DNA from: Xanthomarina sp. F1114
GTDB lineage: Bacteria > Bacteroidota > Bacteroidia > Flavobacteriales > Flavobacteriaceae
Assembly (NCBI RefSeq): GCF_026410255.1
Contig: NZ_JAPMLL010000007.1
Location: 62,001-126,000 of the forward strand
DNA: 64,000 nucleotides
Direction: 5' to 3'
Positions 54,754-63,031 of this stretch are shown here, one piece after another. The position numbers and the translations under genes are program-made. The notes under the pieces were generated by a model. The model searched no databases, had not been told where the DNA came from, and saw nothing but the letters and a program-made list of their open reading frames with translations. The stretch's first letter is position 1, and each line of letters starts with the position of its first letter.

Positions 54754-55648
54754 AAAAAATATCCTAGATAAAACACAGTACGGCATTAAGATTTTTGCCT
54801 ATGTGTTAAGACAGTTTTATCCAGACGCAACAGTCCTTTCCCTTTCGGGAAGGACTTGCGGGATAACCAGAAACCCTTTTAATGAAGATAAAGAAACCTT
54901 ATCAATAAGAATTGAAAATAATTGTGCAATATACTCAGATACAGAGCAGAAAAGTTTTGAAGGAGATGCTTTCAATTTTGCGAAACTATATTTTCAAAGT
55001 AAGACCGAGGAAGAGTTACTAAATAAGATTAACGATGCTTTGCATCTTAATCTAAAAGGAGAAGCCATTAAAGAAACAGATTGGTTAGATACACCAGACG
55101 ATACCTGGTATACAGATTGTAGCTTTTTCAAAGCACCTGTTCGCAATGTGTTTCCTTCACAAACTTTACGGTTAGATAAGATATTTAAACTAATCACAGG
55201 TAATACCTATAAGGCAATAACACAAGAATTAAGGGAAATTAAGGACATTAAGGAAAAACGTAAATTCAAAGCTAATCGCTTTGATTACGTTACGTTTTCA
55301 GGAGTGTTTGAACGTAGAAATGACAAATATCTTTTAAAGCACTCTAATCTTATAACTATTGATTTTGATCACTTAAATAACATTGATAAAGTAAGACAAC
55401 AGTTATTAAGCGATGCCTATTTCGATACTGAAATGTTATTTGTTTCACCTTCCGGTGATGGCCTAAAGTGGATTGTAAGGATTAACCTAGACGAAGCTAC
55501 ACATTCAGAGTATTTTCTAGCAATTACCAATTACATTAAGCAAACTTATAATATAGATGTAGATGCATCAGGTAAAGACATATCCAGAGCTTGTTTTCTA
55601 CCATACGACCCTAATGCATTTCTAAAAAAAAGACACCAAGCATTATGA
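54740..55648 (+). CDS. BT4734/BF3469-like (VirE_N) primase-type replication protein
   Basis: The 302-aa protein has an N-terminal region with a CHC2-like look (SGRTCGITRNPFNEDKETLSIRIENNCAIYSDTEQKSFEGDAFNFAKLYF) and a C-terminal BT4734-type domain. That domain shows TIDFDHL (acidic pair), FVSPSGDGLKWIVRI and DASGKDISRACFLPYDP, consistent with a primase-polymerase-like fold. With the next gene it makes a split primase/helicase for element replication. It overlaps the HTH gene by 14 bp and the next start by 4 bp. It has no signal or membrane segment. Catalytic activity is inferred from the family and is not proven by the sequence. Confidence 0.82.
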   Translation: MELNRKNILDKTQYGIKIFAYVLRQFYPDATVLSLSGRTCGITRNPFNEDKETLSIRIENNCAIYSDTEQKSFEGDAFNFAKLYFQSKTEEELLNKINDALHLNLKGEAIKETDWLDTPDDTWYTDCSFFKAPVRNVFPSQTLRLDKIFKLITGNTYKAITQELREIKDIKEKRKFKANRFDYVTFSGVFERRNDKYLLKHSNLITIDFDHLNNIDKVRQQLLSDAYFDTEMLFVSPSGDGLKWIVRINLDEATHSEYFLAITNYIKQTYNIDVDASGKDISRACFLPYDPNAFLKKRHQAL

Positions 55649-57372
55649 AGAAGAATTTTAACCCTAAAGATTGGTTAGAGAGTTCCAGAGATTCTAAAGA
55701 ACCAAAAACAACCAACGTAGTTCCTACGCAAGTTGTTTTAAATAATGATGATATAAATTCGTATATCTCAGCACTAGAACAATCAGGTATAGATATTACA
55801 GATAATTATGCAAAATGGCGTGATATAGGTTTTGCTTTCGCAGAAGAGTATTCAGAAGCAGGACGTGATTACTTTCATAGGGTAAGTAAAAACTATTCAG
55901 GCTACGAGGCTAAAGAATGTGACGAGCAATACGATAAATGTTTACAAGCTAAAGGACACGGTATTACTATTGCTACATTCTATCACTATGCGCATCAAGC
56001 AGGTATTAAAATTAAACAAGATAAGATTGAAGTTACAGATGTTGTAGAAGAACCTAAACAGGAAATGCCAACATTTCCAGAGGGCTTATTTCAATCAATA
56101 CCTGAATTTCTAAAAGAAGTAGTTTATCCAGCAAGCAGTAATGAAGAACGCGATATTATGCTGTTGGGAGCATTAACAGCGTTTAGTGCGTGTTTCCCTA
56201 ATTTATTCGGAATCTATGACGAACGTAAAGTATATAGTAATCTGTATTTATTTATAACAGCACCTGCATCTGCAGGTAAAGGAAAGCTGAATCAAATAAA
56301 GCAATTGGTAACACCAATTCACAAATTACACCGTGAACAGGCAAAAACACTCAAACAGCAATTTGATTCTGAAATGGCTACTTATAATATGAATAAGGGA
56401 AAAAATGAAAATATAGAAAAACCCAGCAAGCCACCAGAAAGAATGCTATTTATCCCTGCTAACAATAGCGTAACAGGTGTATATCAATTAATCTCAGATA
56501 ATAAGGGTAAAGGGCTAATGTTCGAAACCGAAGGAGATACTTTAGCGCAAGCCTTTAAAAGTGATTACGGTAATTATAGCGATGGATTTAGAAAAGCATT
56601 TCATCACGAAACAATTAGCTATTACCGAAGAACAGATCGCGAGTATGTAGATATTGAAAACCCTTGTTTATCTACGGTATTATCAGGTACACCCAAACAA
56701 ATAGCAGCATTAGTTCCTAATGCTGAAAATGGCTTATTCAGTAGGTTTATATTCTATTATATGAATATTAAACCAGTATGGAAAGATGTGTTTGCAAAAA
56801 GAGCAGCAGTAGGTTTAGAGGAACATTATGAAAATTTAGGTAGAGAGTTTTTAGGCTTATACAAAACATTAAAGAATAATCCGCCTATTCAGGTGTTATT
56901 ATCGACTAGGCAGCAACAAAAATTCAATGAGTTTTTTGCAGCCTTACAAACAAAGTATATTTCGCTTCAACCAGAAGAGTATATAGCTACAGTAAGAAGA
57001 TTGGGCTTGATCGCATTTCGTATAGCAATGCTTTTTACAGCGTTAAGAATTATGGAAGATGGAGATGTAAATAAAGTTAAAGAATGTGAAGATGCAGATT
57101 TCAACAACGCATTAGCAATGATAGAGGTATTAATAAAGCATAGTAGCAAAGTGTTTAACGATTTACCTGTAGAACCTAAAGCACAAAAGCGACTGAACAA
57201 AAAAGAAAGGTTTCTAGAGCAATTAGCAATAAAGTTTACAAGGCAAGATTATTTAGAAGTAGCCGACAAACTTAAAATTCCTCATAAAACAGCTGAGGGC
57301 TATATTACCTCATTTGTAAAGTTCGGTATAATACATCGCGATTCTCACGGCAAGTATGAAAAAATAAAATAA
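55645..57372 (+). CDS. PriCT-2 plus DUF3987 helicase-like replication protein
   Basis: The 575-aa protein has an N-terminal primase C-terminal-2 domain (residues about 30-120, YAKWRDIGFAFAEEYSEAGRDYFHRVS...YDKCLQ) and a DUF3987 ATPase-like domain. The P-loop-like ITAPASAGKGKLNQI, an acidic Walker B-like MFETEGDTL and the later LSGTPKQIAALVPNAENGLFSRFIFYY block are typical. A winged-helix-like tail follows (TRQDYLEVADKLKIPHKTAEGYITSFVKFGIIHR). It most likely unwinds DNA for element replication together with the upstream primase-like protein. The gene ends at a two-way terminator that also serves the opposing operon. Confidence 0.85.
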   Translation: MKKNFNPKDWLESSRDSKEPKTTNVVPTQVVLNNDDINSYISALEQSGIDITDNYAKWRDIGFAFAEEYSEAGRDYFHRVSKNYSGYEAKECDEQYDKCLQAKGHGITIATFYHYAHQAGIKIKQDKIEVTDVVEEPKQEMPTFPEGLFQSIPEFLKEVVYPASSNEERDIMLLGALTAFSACFPNLFGIYDERKVYSNLYLFITAPASAGKGKLNQIKQLVTPIHKLHREQAKTLKQQFDSEMATYNMNKGKNENIEKPSKPPERMLFIPANNSVTGVYQLISDNKGKGLMFETEGDTLAQAFKSDYGNYSDGFRKAFHHETISYYRRTDREYVDIENPCLSTVLSGTPKQIAALVPNAENGLFSRFIFYYMNIKPVWKDVFAKRAAVGLEEHYENLGREFLGLYKTLKNNPPIQVLLSTRQQQKFNEFFAALQTKYISLQPEEYIATVRRLGLIAFRIAMLFTALRIMEDGDVNKVKECEDADFNNALAMIEVLIKHSSKVFNDLPVEPKAQKRLNKKERFLEQLAIKFTRQDYLEVADKLKIPHKTAEGYITSFVKFGIIHRDSHGKYEKIK

Positions 57373-57397
57373 AAGGTAGTCCAAACGGACTACCTTT
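57372..57397. terminator. Bidirectional terminator between replication module and leftward cargo operon
   Basis: An 11-bp perfect stem (57372-57382 with 57387-57397) has a 4-nt loop (AAAC) and A/T-rich feet. It overlaps both stop codon regions of the convergent genes, marking the border between the two modules. Confidence 0.88.
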
Positions 57398-57758
57398 CCT
57401 CTAAACAAACTACTTCTATTCCTGCAATTTTCAACTTTTGTTTCACAGTACCGCTTACTTTTTGTAAGCTATTTTCAGTAGGTGCAGTACCATTCTTTGG
57501 TTTTATCCAAATCTCGTAATTCGGATTGTCTGAATCTTGCAAAGTGTAATATGCTATTCCTAAAATATTGATTGATTTATTAACCTTACCTGATACAGTT
57601 GTTTCTGAATATTTTAGGGGATTTTCCACGACCTTTTGTATGGAAGTAGTTGTTAATTCATACTCTAAGGCTTTTACATCCTTGTTCTCGTCTCTTAGCA
57701 AGTTATAACCTAATAGGAATAGAACTGCGAAGATTATAATTTTCAATATTGATTTCAT
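57390..57758 (-). CDS. Membrane-anchored OB-fold-like small protein
   Basis: The 122-aa protein has an N-terminal transmembrane anchor (ILKIIIFAVLFLLGYNLL) and a small beta-rich domain (VENPLKYSETTVSGKV...YYTLQDSDNPNYEIWIKPKNGTAPTENSLQKVSGTVKQKLKI), the pattern of a five-strand OB fold as found in tRNA-anticodon-like or BOF domains. Ligand unknown; I see no catalytic residues. The start overlaps the DUF4407 gene by 4 bp, so they are cotranslated and probably work together at the membrane. It is the last gene of the three-gene leftward operon (59866 to 57390). Confidence 0.72.
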   Translation of the reverse strand: MKSILKIIIFAVLFLLGYNLLRDENKDVKALEYELTTTSIQKVVENPLKYSETTVSGKVNKSINILGIAYYTLQDSDNPNYEIWIKPKNGTAPTENSLQKVSGTVKQKLKIAGIEVVCLEER

Positions 57759-59074
57759 ACCGCATTACTTTTACCGTTAAAATTATCGTCATCAAAAATT
57801 GAATCATCAAAACCATTTATTGTATCACTTTCGACACTTACATCATCATTTATATCTAGATCTATTGATTTATAGTCATAACTAAGATTTTCTTTTTCAG
57901 ACCTGTAATAATTGCTCTTTATTAATGACATTATGCGTTCAATTTCAAGAGTATTAATCTCTTGTAATTTACTCAGTAAGCGTTCTTGATCAATAGGATT
58001 TTTGATGTTTTTTAATAAACGTCTCTCTGCGCGCTGTTGAGCTAAAGCGTGATTTTCAAGCATTTGATATTTATCTTGACTTGCAACTCGAATGCTGTCT
58101 GACATCTTTTTACGATGTACGTTTTCTAATTTAAACCGATGTTCTAAATCGTCTAGCATTCGTTTCAATTTATAACTACTAGTCTTACTTTTTTGTAACT
58201 CTTCATTTGCTTCGATAATACTCTTTTCATTGCTTTTATGAAGTACATTCAAAATATCATTTTTGGATGAGCGAGAAAGTTTCATAAAAAGCGGTATTAA
58301 TTCAATTGAAGCAAATAAAATTCTGAATAAGTACAGATACAAAATCATTATTCCACGTTCATCATCATTAGTTGCTTTTTGTAGGGCTTTTAACTTTGCA
58401 TAATACCCATCTTCATAATTGTCTTTCACAGATTTTAATCGAGCTTCTTTTTCTTTTTCTATTGATAAAATATTCAAAGAATCAGCAGTATTATAACTTC
58501 GCACTTGCTTTTCTGATTTAGTATAATCAGCTAACTTTTTATCATAATTAGGTCCTTGACCATATCGCAATTCGCCAATACCGTCCATTTCTGCCCAAAC
58601 CTCTTTTTGTTTACTCTCAAGAAAAGTATTTCGACTAGATATATCTTTTCTTAAATTAGCAATATCATTGTCGTAGTCTGCTGCAGCAATTCGCTGCTCT
58701 TTAAAAACGTCATCTTTTAGATAACTTTCTATTCTATCAGAAAATGCCAGTAGTATTACACCTTCAGCAACTACAAAACCTGCTACGCCAGCAAATATTA
58801 CACGTCCTAGAACACCAAGATTCCAAACAGAATCAGCATTCATTATACTTCGGTCTATCATAATCAAAACGAATGCAGAAAGTATACCGCCTATAATACC
58901 AGCTATAACGGAGCTAGAAATTAAATAAATTGTGTAAGAGTAACTACCTAAAGCAACTAGTCCAGGAATAAGAATTGCAATTCCATCCATTTTTGCCCGA
59001 TGTGTTGCTGTTGCACCTGCTTGCTTTAAAAGTTGAGGGCATTTTCCACTTAAATAAATTAGTAATGTTTTCAT
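57755..59074 (-). CDS. DUF4407 membrane protein with long coiled coil
   Basis: The 439-aa protein matches DUF4407: an N-terminal soluble part, four transmembrane helices (GIAILIPGLVALGSYSYTIYLI, VIAGIIGGILSAFVLIMIDRSI, LGRVIFAGVAGFVVAEGVILLAF, and one near 245-265 in the ILYLYLFRILFASIELIPLFM part), and a helical coiled coil between helices 3 and 4 (residues about 115-235, with DISSRNTFLESKQKEV). Its cytoplasmic tail is also helical and ends in an acidic stretch. DUF4407 proteins often sit in variable gene islands; function is unknown. Here it lies between an unknown 240-aa protein and an OB-like protein in one operon, so a membrane-sensor or envelope effector role is a reasonable guess only. 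Confidence 0.85.
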   Translation of the reverse strand: MKTLLIYLSGKCPQLLKQAGATATHRAKMDGIAILIPGLVALGSYSYTIYLISSSVIAGIIGGILSAFVLIMIDRSIMNADSVWNLGVLGRVIFAGVAGFVVAEGVILLAFSDRIESYLKDDVFKEQRIAAADYDNDIANLRKDISSRNTFLESKQKEVWAEMDGIGELRYGQGPNYDKKLADYTKSEKQVRSYNTADSLNILSIEKEKEARLKSVKDNYEDGYYAKLKALQKATNDDERGIMILYLYLFRILFASIELIPLFMKLSRSSKNDILNVLHKSNEKSIIEANEELQKSKTSSYKLKRMLDDLEHRFKLENVHRKKMSDSIRVASQDKYQMLENHALAQQRAERRLLKNIKNPIDQERLLSKLQEINTLEIERIMSLIKSNYYRSEKENLSYDYKSIDLDINDDVSVESDTINGFDDSIFDDDNFNGKSNAV

Positions 59075-59112
59075 AATTATATGTATTAAATTATTTCTAA
59101 AAGTTTAATTAA

Positions 59113-59137
59113 GCCCTGTTTATAAATCAAACAGGGC
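59113..59137. terminator. Hairpin in the gap between the 240-aa gene and the DUF4407 gene
   Basis: A 9-bp stem (GCCCTGTTT at 59113-59121 with AAACAGGGC at 59129-59137) and 7-nt loop lie inside the leftward operon. There is no long T-run after it in the leftward direction, so it may attenuate transcription and lower the level of the downstream membrane genes. Confidence 0.5.
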
Positions 59138-59143
59138 AATTGA

Positions 59144-59866
59144 TTATTTTACGCCAGGTATACTCGCTATTATAGACATTACCTGCTCTGTATAAACAGA
59201 TTCTTTTTCTAAGGCTTCAAGTTGGTTGATAAACTTTGCTTTAATATGAGGTTTATAAACTTCCCTTGCTTCTTTATCCAACGTTTCGCTATGCTTTGAA
59301 TCCTCAATAAAATCTGAGAGATATTTTCTTTCCAACTGTCGTTGTGCATTATGCGCTTTATTAAGCTCATTCAATACCCATTCTTTAGTTTGTCTATTTA
59401 TAGTAGCTGCTACCATTCGAAGCTTTCCACCAACCCAAATATTCATTGCTGCACGTTTTGCTCTGAACATATCCTGGAGCAGTTTTTGCTGCTCTTCTGA
59501 GCCAATCGATAGCATTTGCCTACTATGAGCTTTAGCAAACTTGTATAGACTAGGATTCCCAATTCTTGTTGCAAGTGTCCATTTTTGTGTAAGTGTCCTT
59601 TTCAACTCTTCTTCAACTTTTTTTGTGAAATGATCGTCCTCTACGGCATTGCTTATCATCTCGTCAACAGAATCAGAATTTAAAGTATTGTTGTTTTTCG
59701 GTATTATCGATACTTTGTTAAAGTCAGTATCGTTAGAGTTCATCCAATCAGCGTTTTCCTCTGCGAAAATTTCCGCATCAAACGTTTCTGGGGTTGTGCT
59801 GTTCAATGCGTTATCTCGCATCTGGCCATTCAGCTTTTCATCTAGGCACTCATACTTGTTTTTCAT
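59144..59866 (-). CDS. Unknown helical protein heading the leftward cargo operon
   Basis: I do not recognise the family of this 240-aa protein. It is soluble, highly charged and predicted mostly helical: an acidic, Asn-rich N-terminal third (LNSTTPETFDAEIFAEENADWMNSNDTDFN) and a C-terminal region with WTLATRIGNPSLYKFAKAHSRQMLSIGSEEQQKLLQDMFRAKRAAMNIWVGGKLRMVAATINRQTKEW, which looks like a compact binding module. The start is the ATG at 59866; the frame opens at a TTG at 59890. Its upstream region contains one arm of an inverted repeat shared with the divergent Ppx/GppA-like gene, so both units may answer to one regulator. Confidence 0.72.
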   Translation of the reverse strand: MKNKYECLDEKLNGQMRDNALNSTTPETFDAEIFAEENADWMNSNDTDFNKVSIIPKNNNTLNSDSVDEMISNAVEDDHFTKKVEEELKRTLTQKWTLATRIGNPSLYKFAKAHSRQMLSIGSEEQQKLLQDMFRAKRAAMNIWVGGKLRMVAATINRQTKEWVLNELNKAHNAQRQLERKYLSDFIEDSKHSETLDKEAREVYKPHIKAKFINQLEALEKESVYTEQVMSIIASIPGVK

Positions 59867-59898
59867 AGTAATGAATATTAAATTAAACAAACTCGTAT

Positions 59899-60115
59899 GA
59901 GATAGAAGCTAAACTTAGATAATTGGGGAATAAATGATTAAAAAGTAATTTTATTTTGAAAGTCGACTTTGCATTCTGAAGATTATGTGCAAAAAAAAAC
60001 TCATTAGAAAGAATGTCTCTAATGAGTTTTGAAAAGAGACGAATATAATGACTAGAGGTATTTACCCTAAAATCGTGTATTCCCCAAGTTATCGCTATGG
60101 GCGGCTTCGTATCTC
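59899..60115. promoter_or_regulatory. Shared upstream element present as inverted repeat between two divergent units
   Basis: Read outward, both genes have the same block. Left arm on the minus strand (59938 to 59899): AATC-type start, TATTCCCCAATTATC, then GCTTCTATCTC. Right arm on the plus strand (60071 to 60115): AATCGTG, TATTCCCCAAGTTATC (60078-60093), then GCTTCGTATCTC (60104-60115). The order and near-equal spacing suggest a duplicated promoter/operator, and imply that the right gene starts downstream of 60115. Confidence 0.6.
59996..60030 (-). terminator. Strong leftward-facing terminator between the divergent units
   Basis: A perfect 13-bp stem (59996-60008 with 60018-60030) has a 9-nt loop. 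On the minus strand it is followed by nine T residues; on the plus strand there is no such run. It would stop antisense transcription coming from the reverse transcriptase side before the leftward operon, or end a small minus-strand RNA. Confidence 0.75.
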
Positions 60116-60170
60116 TTTGAAGCTAAATTACAACAAAAAAGTAGAAATACAAAATAAAAATGTTAATTTT

Positions 60171-61211
60171 ATGTCTATGATTATAGAATATTCTAAAAAA
60201 ATAAGTATTGCTGTTATAGAATTAAGTTCATCAGGTGTTAAATCCATTTCTGCTTGTCCCATGCAGGTAAGAAAGAGAGACGATTTATCAAAATTTTCAG
60301 ATGATCGTAAATTGATTTATAATTTATTTCAACTATTTAAAGAAGATAAAACCATAGATGAAAAAAGATTTGAAGCAGAAGTTCTTCCTTTAATTATTAG
60401 ATTATATCGACATATAAGAAATGCAAGAAACCCAGAAGTTTTTAAGATTATTGCTACAGGCTATTACAGAATGGCAGAAAATATTAGTGATATTATAAAA
60501 ATGGTAGAGGATGCAATAGTAAATCAATCTAGAAATAAGAATTTTTCAATAGAGGTTTTGTCAAAGTATCAAGAATCCCAGTTAAGCTTTGTTTCTTGGT
60601 ACAGTACCAAAAAATCATTATTTAAAACAGAGGAATTTAAAAGGCAGTATTTTAAGAATAACAATATAGGAATAAACATTGATTGTGGTGGATCTACAAT
60701 AGAGATTAGCTTTCTAAAAAATATTAATGATTTTTCTGAAACATTAAGCTTACATACTGAAATTACTAAAAAATCAAATGGATTAGCTAATAGGAGTAAG
60801 TTCTCATTTAAAGAATTTGACAAAGTCACTAGTAAATTAGTTGCAAATGCTCTCTATGAATTAAGTGAACATTATACTCGCATCTATACTATTAGTTTTT
60901 GTGTGATTACAGGTAGTAATATATCTAAGTTCTGCAATTCAGTATTTGAAGAAACTAATGACATTATTGAAACAGATCATTTGCACTTTCCGCTTATTCA
61001 ATTTAAATCTAATTTAGAGAGTAGTTTTAATACATATTCAGTTCATGAGCGTGAAGATAGATTTAAGCAAATTTTATCAGTAATTGTTATTAAGGCTATT
61101 CTGGGTTTTTTAAGAATAAATTACTTCAATCTAAATAAAGCTAACCTTCGAGTAGGCTGCTATTATGATATGCTGTCTCGACTAAGAGAAAATAAAAATC
61201 CTTATGCTTAG
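60171..61211 (+). CDS. Ppx/GppA phosphatase-like protein (ASKHA fold)
   Basis: The protein resembles exopolyphosphatase/pppGpp phosphatase enzymes. The phosphate-1-like strand is degenerate (SIAVIELSSSGVKSIS), the family ATGYYRMAENISDIIKMVEDA segment (compare ATSA-R-A-N) is clear, and the second phosphate block is INIDCGGSTIEISFL (D-x-G-G-[ST]). A late TISFCVITGSNISKF matches the adenosine-motif position. It is about 346 aa from the ATG at 60171, the same length as the short family members without the C-terminal HD domain. The frame opens at 60048, but that would place a shared promoter block inside the coding region. The substrate could be polyphosphate, (p)ppGpp or another nucleotide; not decided. 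Confidence 0.72.
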   Translation: MSMIIEYSKKISIAVIELSSSGVKSISACPMQVRKRDDLSKFSDDRKLIYNLFQLFKEDKTIDEKRFEAEVLPLIIRLYRHIRNARNPEVFKIIATGYYRMAENISDIIKMVEDAIVNQSRNKNFSIEVLSKYQESQLSFVSWYSTKKSLFKTEEFKRQYFKNNNIGINIDCGGSTIEISFLKNINDFSETLSLHTEITKKSNGLANRSKFSFKEFDKVTSKLVANALYELSEHYTRIYTISFCVITGSNISKFCNSVFEETNDIIETDHLHFPLIQFKSNLESSFNTYSVHEREDRFKQILSVIVIKAILGFLRINYFNLNKANLRVGCYYDMLSRLRENKNPYA

Positions 61212-61301
61212 TTTATGTCTTAATTTAGTTTGTATTAAATTGACAAGATTTAAAATGTTTTAGACTCAATTTATATGGATTCCATTAAAAATGAATATAG
61301 T

Positions 61302-61324
61302 GGGAGTATTCCCTCGGTTTTTTT
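61302..61324 (+). terminator. Short terminator of the Ppx/GppA-like gene
   Basis: A 4-bp GC core stem (GGGA at 61302-61305 with TCCC at 61310-61313), extendable by G-U pairs, is followed by seven T residues. It lies 90 bp past the stop and borders the convergent reverse transcriptase. Confidence 0.5.
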
Positions 61325-62921
61325 ATCTTTTACTGCGTTGCTTTAGTTTCGTGTCAGGATGCTTTAATGCACGGTGAAAGTTACCTTCAATTTTCCTACT
61401 TTGTCTTTTAATGGTGTCTTCGCCACCATTTAGATCTTTCATAGCTTCATTTGCTTTTAAAAGGTAGCTAAAGTAGTTGCCCCAATCATATCGTTTCAAA
61501 GGATCTTTTTTGTATTTACCAGGATTAGCAGGATCAAGTACACGTTTCAATCGACGTTTACCACCTAATATGGTAAAGCGTTTAATAAGCCTTTCTTTAA
61601 AAAGTCCTTTTGAACTATGGTGAGCTTTTGAAGCATAAAATTTACCGCGTTTGATACTGCGTATCATTCCTCGGTAAAATTTTGAAAACCCAACAGTTTT
61701 TACATACACATTAGTTCCATTGTACTCAAATCCTAAATATTCTAATTGCTTATCAGGGTTAACGGTATTATCAGGATCAACGATTCCACCTGAAAAAACA
61801 CCACCTTCTGGACTATATCTATAAGTTTGGGTTTTCTTTTCTTGAATATCTAGTTTACAAAGTTGGGTGATGCCTTCAACCATAATTTGCTTTAATTCAG
61901 CTTCATCTTTTTGTTCACAAATTAAAATAAGATCATCACTATAACGCTGATAAAAACCACCAATATTAGTAACTGTTTCATACATTAATTTATCAAAATC
62001 CAGCATATATACATTAGCTAGTGTAGCACTCATAGGGCTACCTTGTGGTATACCTTTCATAGGGCAAGTACCTCTACAAATTTGATGTTGATGGCTACAT
62101 TTTTTTACAGAACGTATTAAATCTAAATGCCTATTGAAAAACTCTTTTTTGGTACAAAAAGCAATAACATTTTCACGTTTATAATTTCGTTTTTTTCGTA
62201 CCTGTTTTCGTTTCTTAACTTTTACATCAGGGTTGTTCAACTCACCACGTTCTACCCACAAGCGTTTAAAAAAACGATTGTGCATTTCGTGTTCGTTAAC
62301 GTAGCGTTTATTGATTAAAGACTTGTAAACATTGTAGTGGTCATCAGTCATTATCAACTCACCTTTAGCATTTTTCTTACCCATAACTTCCTTCCATTTT
62401 TGGTGAAGTATTTTATGGTCTAAGTTGTCAAAAAACGAGGTCACATCTGCAACAATCACGGTCATAGCTTTTGTTCTATTGGCATCAATAAATTCAAAAG
62501 CTTCTTTAGCAAATTCAATGTTACACTTATTACCTTTTTTACCGTGTCCTTTAGGTATTTTTCTGTAGGCTACGGCACTATACCTATAGGGTTTATGTTT
62601 AAGATAGCGTTCGTAGGCTTTGGTAATTAAATGACTATAATAACTATAAACTAAAGAATCTAAATGCGAAGCAAAAAATATAGGTCTGTCTTTAGGATCT
62701 AGTTTCTCTCTAACACGTTTACCGTATGCATTCTTATTATCTTTAGAAGTAGCACGATATTTACGTTGCTTTATCTGTCTATGAATAAACGGGGTAAATC
62801 GGTGTTTGGCAATATTATTTTTGTTTTTTACGTAGGCAATTAACTTTCCCTTTTCACTAGGTTGAAGAGGTAAGCCAATATGAGGATATTTCTTTAGTTT
62901 AAACCAGTCTGTTTTTGCCAT
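61323..62921 (-). CDS. Reverse transcriptase of the unknown-group/defense (DRT) type
   Basis: The 532-aa protein has the RT palm and fingers: motif A VADVTSFFDNLDH (Asp159 region), motif B GIPQGSPMSATLANVY (290-305), motif C YSDD (327-330), and motif E-like LEYLGF (394-398). The N-terminus (DWFKLKKYPHIGLPL) and the FFASHLDSLVYSYY and AYRKIPKG segments are unlike group II introns, DGRs or retrons: no maturase X, HNH or retron VTG motif is seen. A Cys-rich insert (Cys275, Cys282, Cys286) precedes motif B. The C-terminal 110 residues are Lys/Arg-rich and helical. It is a stand-alone gene in an integrated element with a structured non-coding region upstream, so an antiviral DRT role is likely. 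I lean to DRT2-like, but subtype needs phylogeny. Confidence 0.9.
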   Translation of the reverse strand: MAKTDWFKLKKYPHIGLPLQPSEKGKLIAYVKNKNNIAKHRFTPFIHRQIKQRKYRATSKDNKNAYGKRVREKLDPKDRPIFFASHLDSLVYSYYSHLITKAYERYLKHKPYRYSAVAYRKIPKGHGKKGNKCNIEFAKEAFEFIDANRTKAMTVIVADVTSFFDNLDHKILHQKWKEVMGKKNAKGELIMTDDHYNVYKSLINKRYVNEHEMHNRFFKRLWVERGELNNPDVKVKKRKQVRKKRNYKRENVIAFCTKKEFFNRHLDLIRSVKKCSHQHQICRGTCPMKGIPQGSPMSATLANVYMLDFDKLMYETVTNIGGFYQRYSDDLILICEQKDEAELKQIMVEGITQLCKLDIQEKKTQTYRYSPEGGVFSGGIVDPDNTVNPDKQLEYLGFEYNGTNVYVKTVGFSKFYRGMIRSIKRGKFYASKAHHSSKGLFKERLIKRFTILGGKRRLKRVLDPANPGKYKKDPLKRYDWGNYFSYLLKANEAMKDLNGGEDTIKRQSRKIEGNFHRALKHPDTKLKQRSKR

Positions 62922-63031
62922 AATAAAAAAAAGGAAGAGTCAGTCGCGGCTATGCTTGACTACTGTCGTGAGGACACATCGGCTTGCTACTTTATCTCAT
63001 AGGTAGCGCCACTCATTCTTAGAATTAAAGT

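Noticed and set aside
60048-60170. N-terminal 41 residues of the Ppx/GppA-like frame
   Set aside because: This part overlaps the shared promoter-like block and does not match the family, which begins near 60177.
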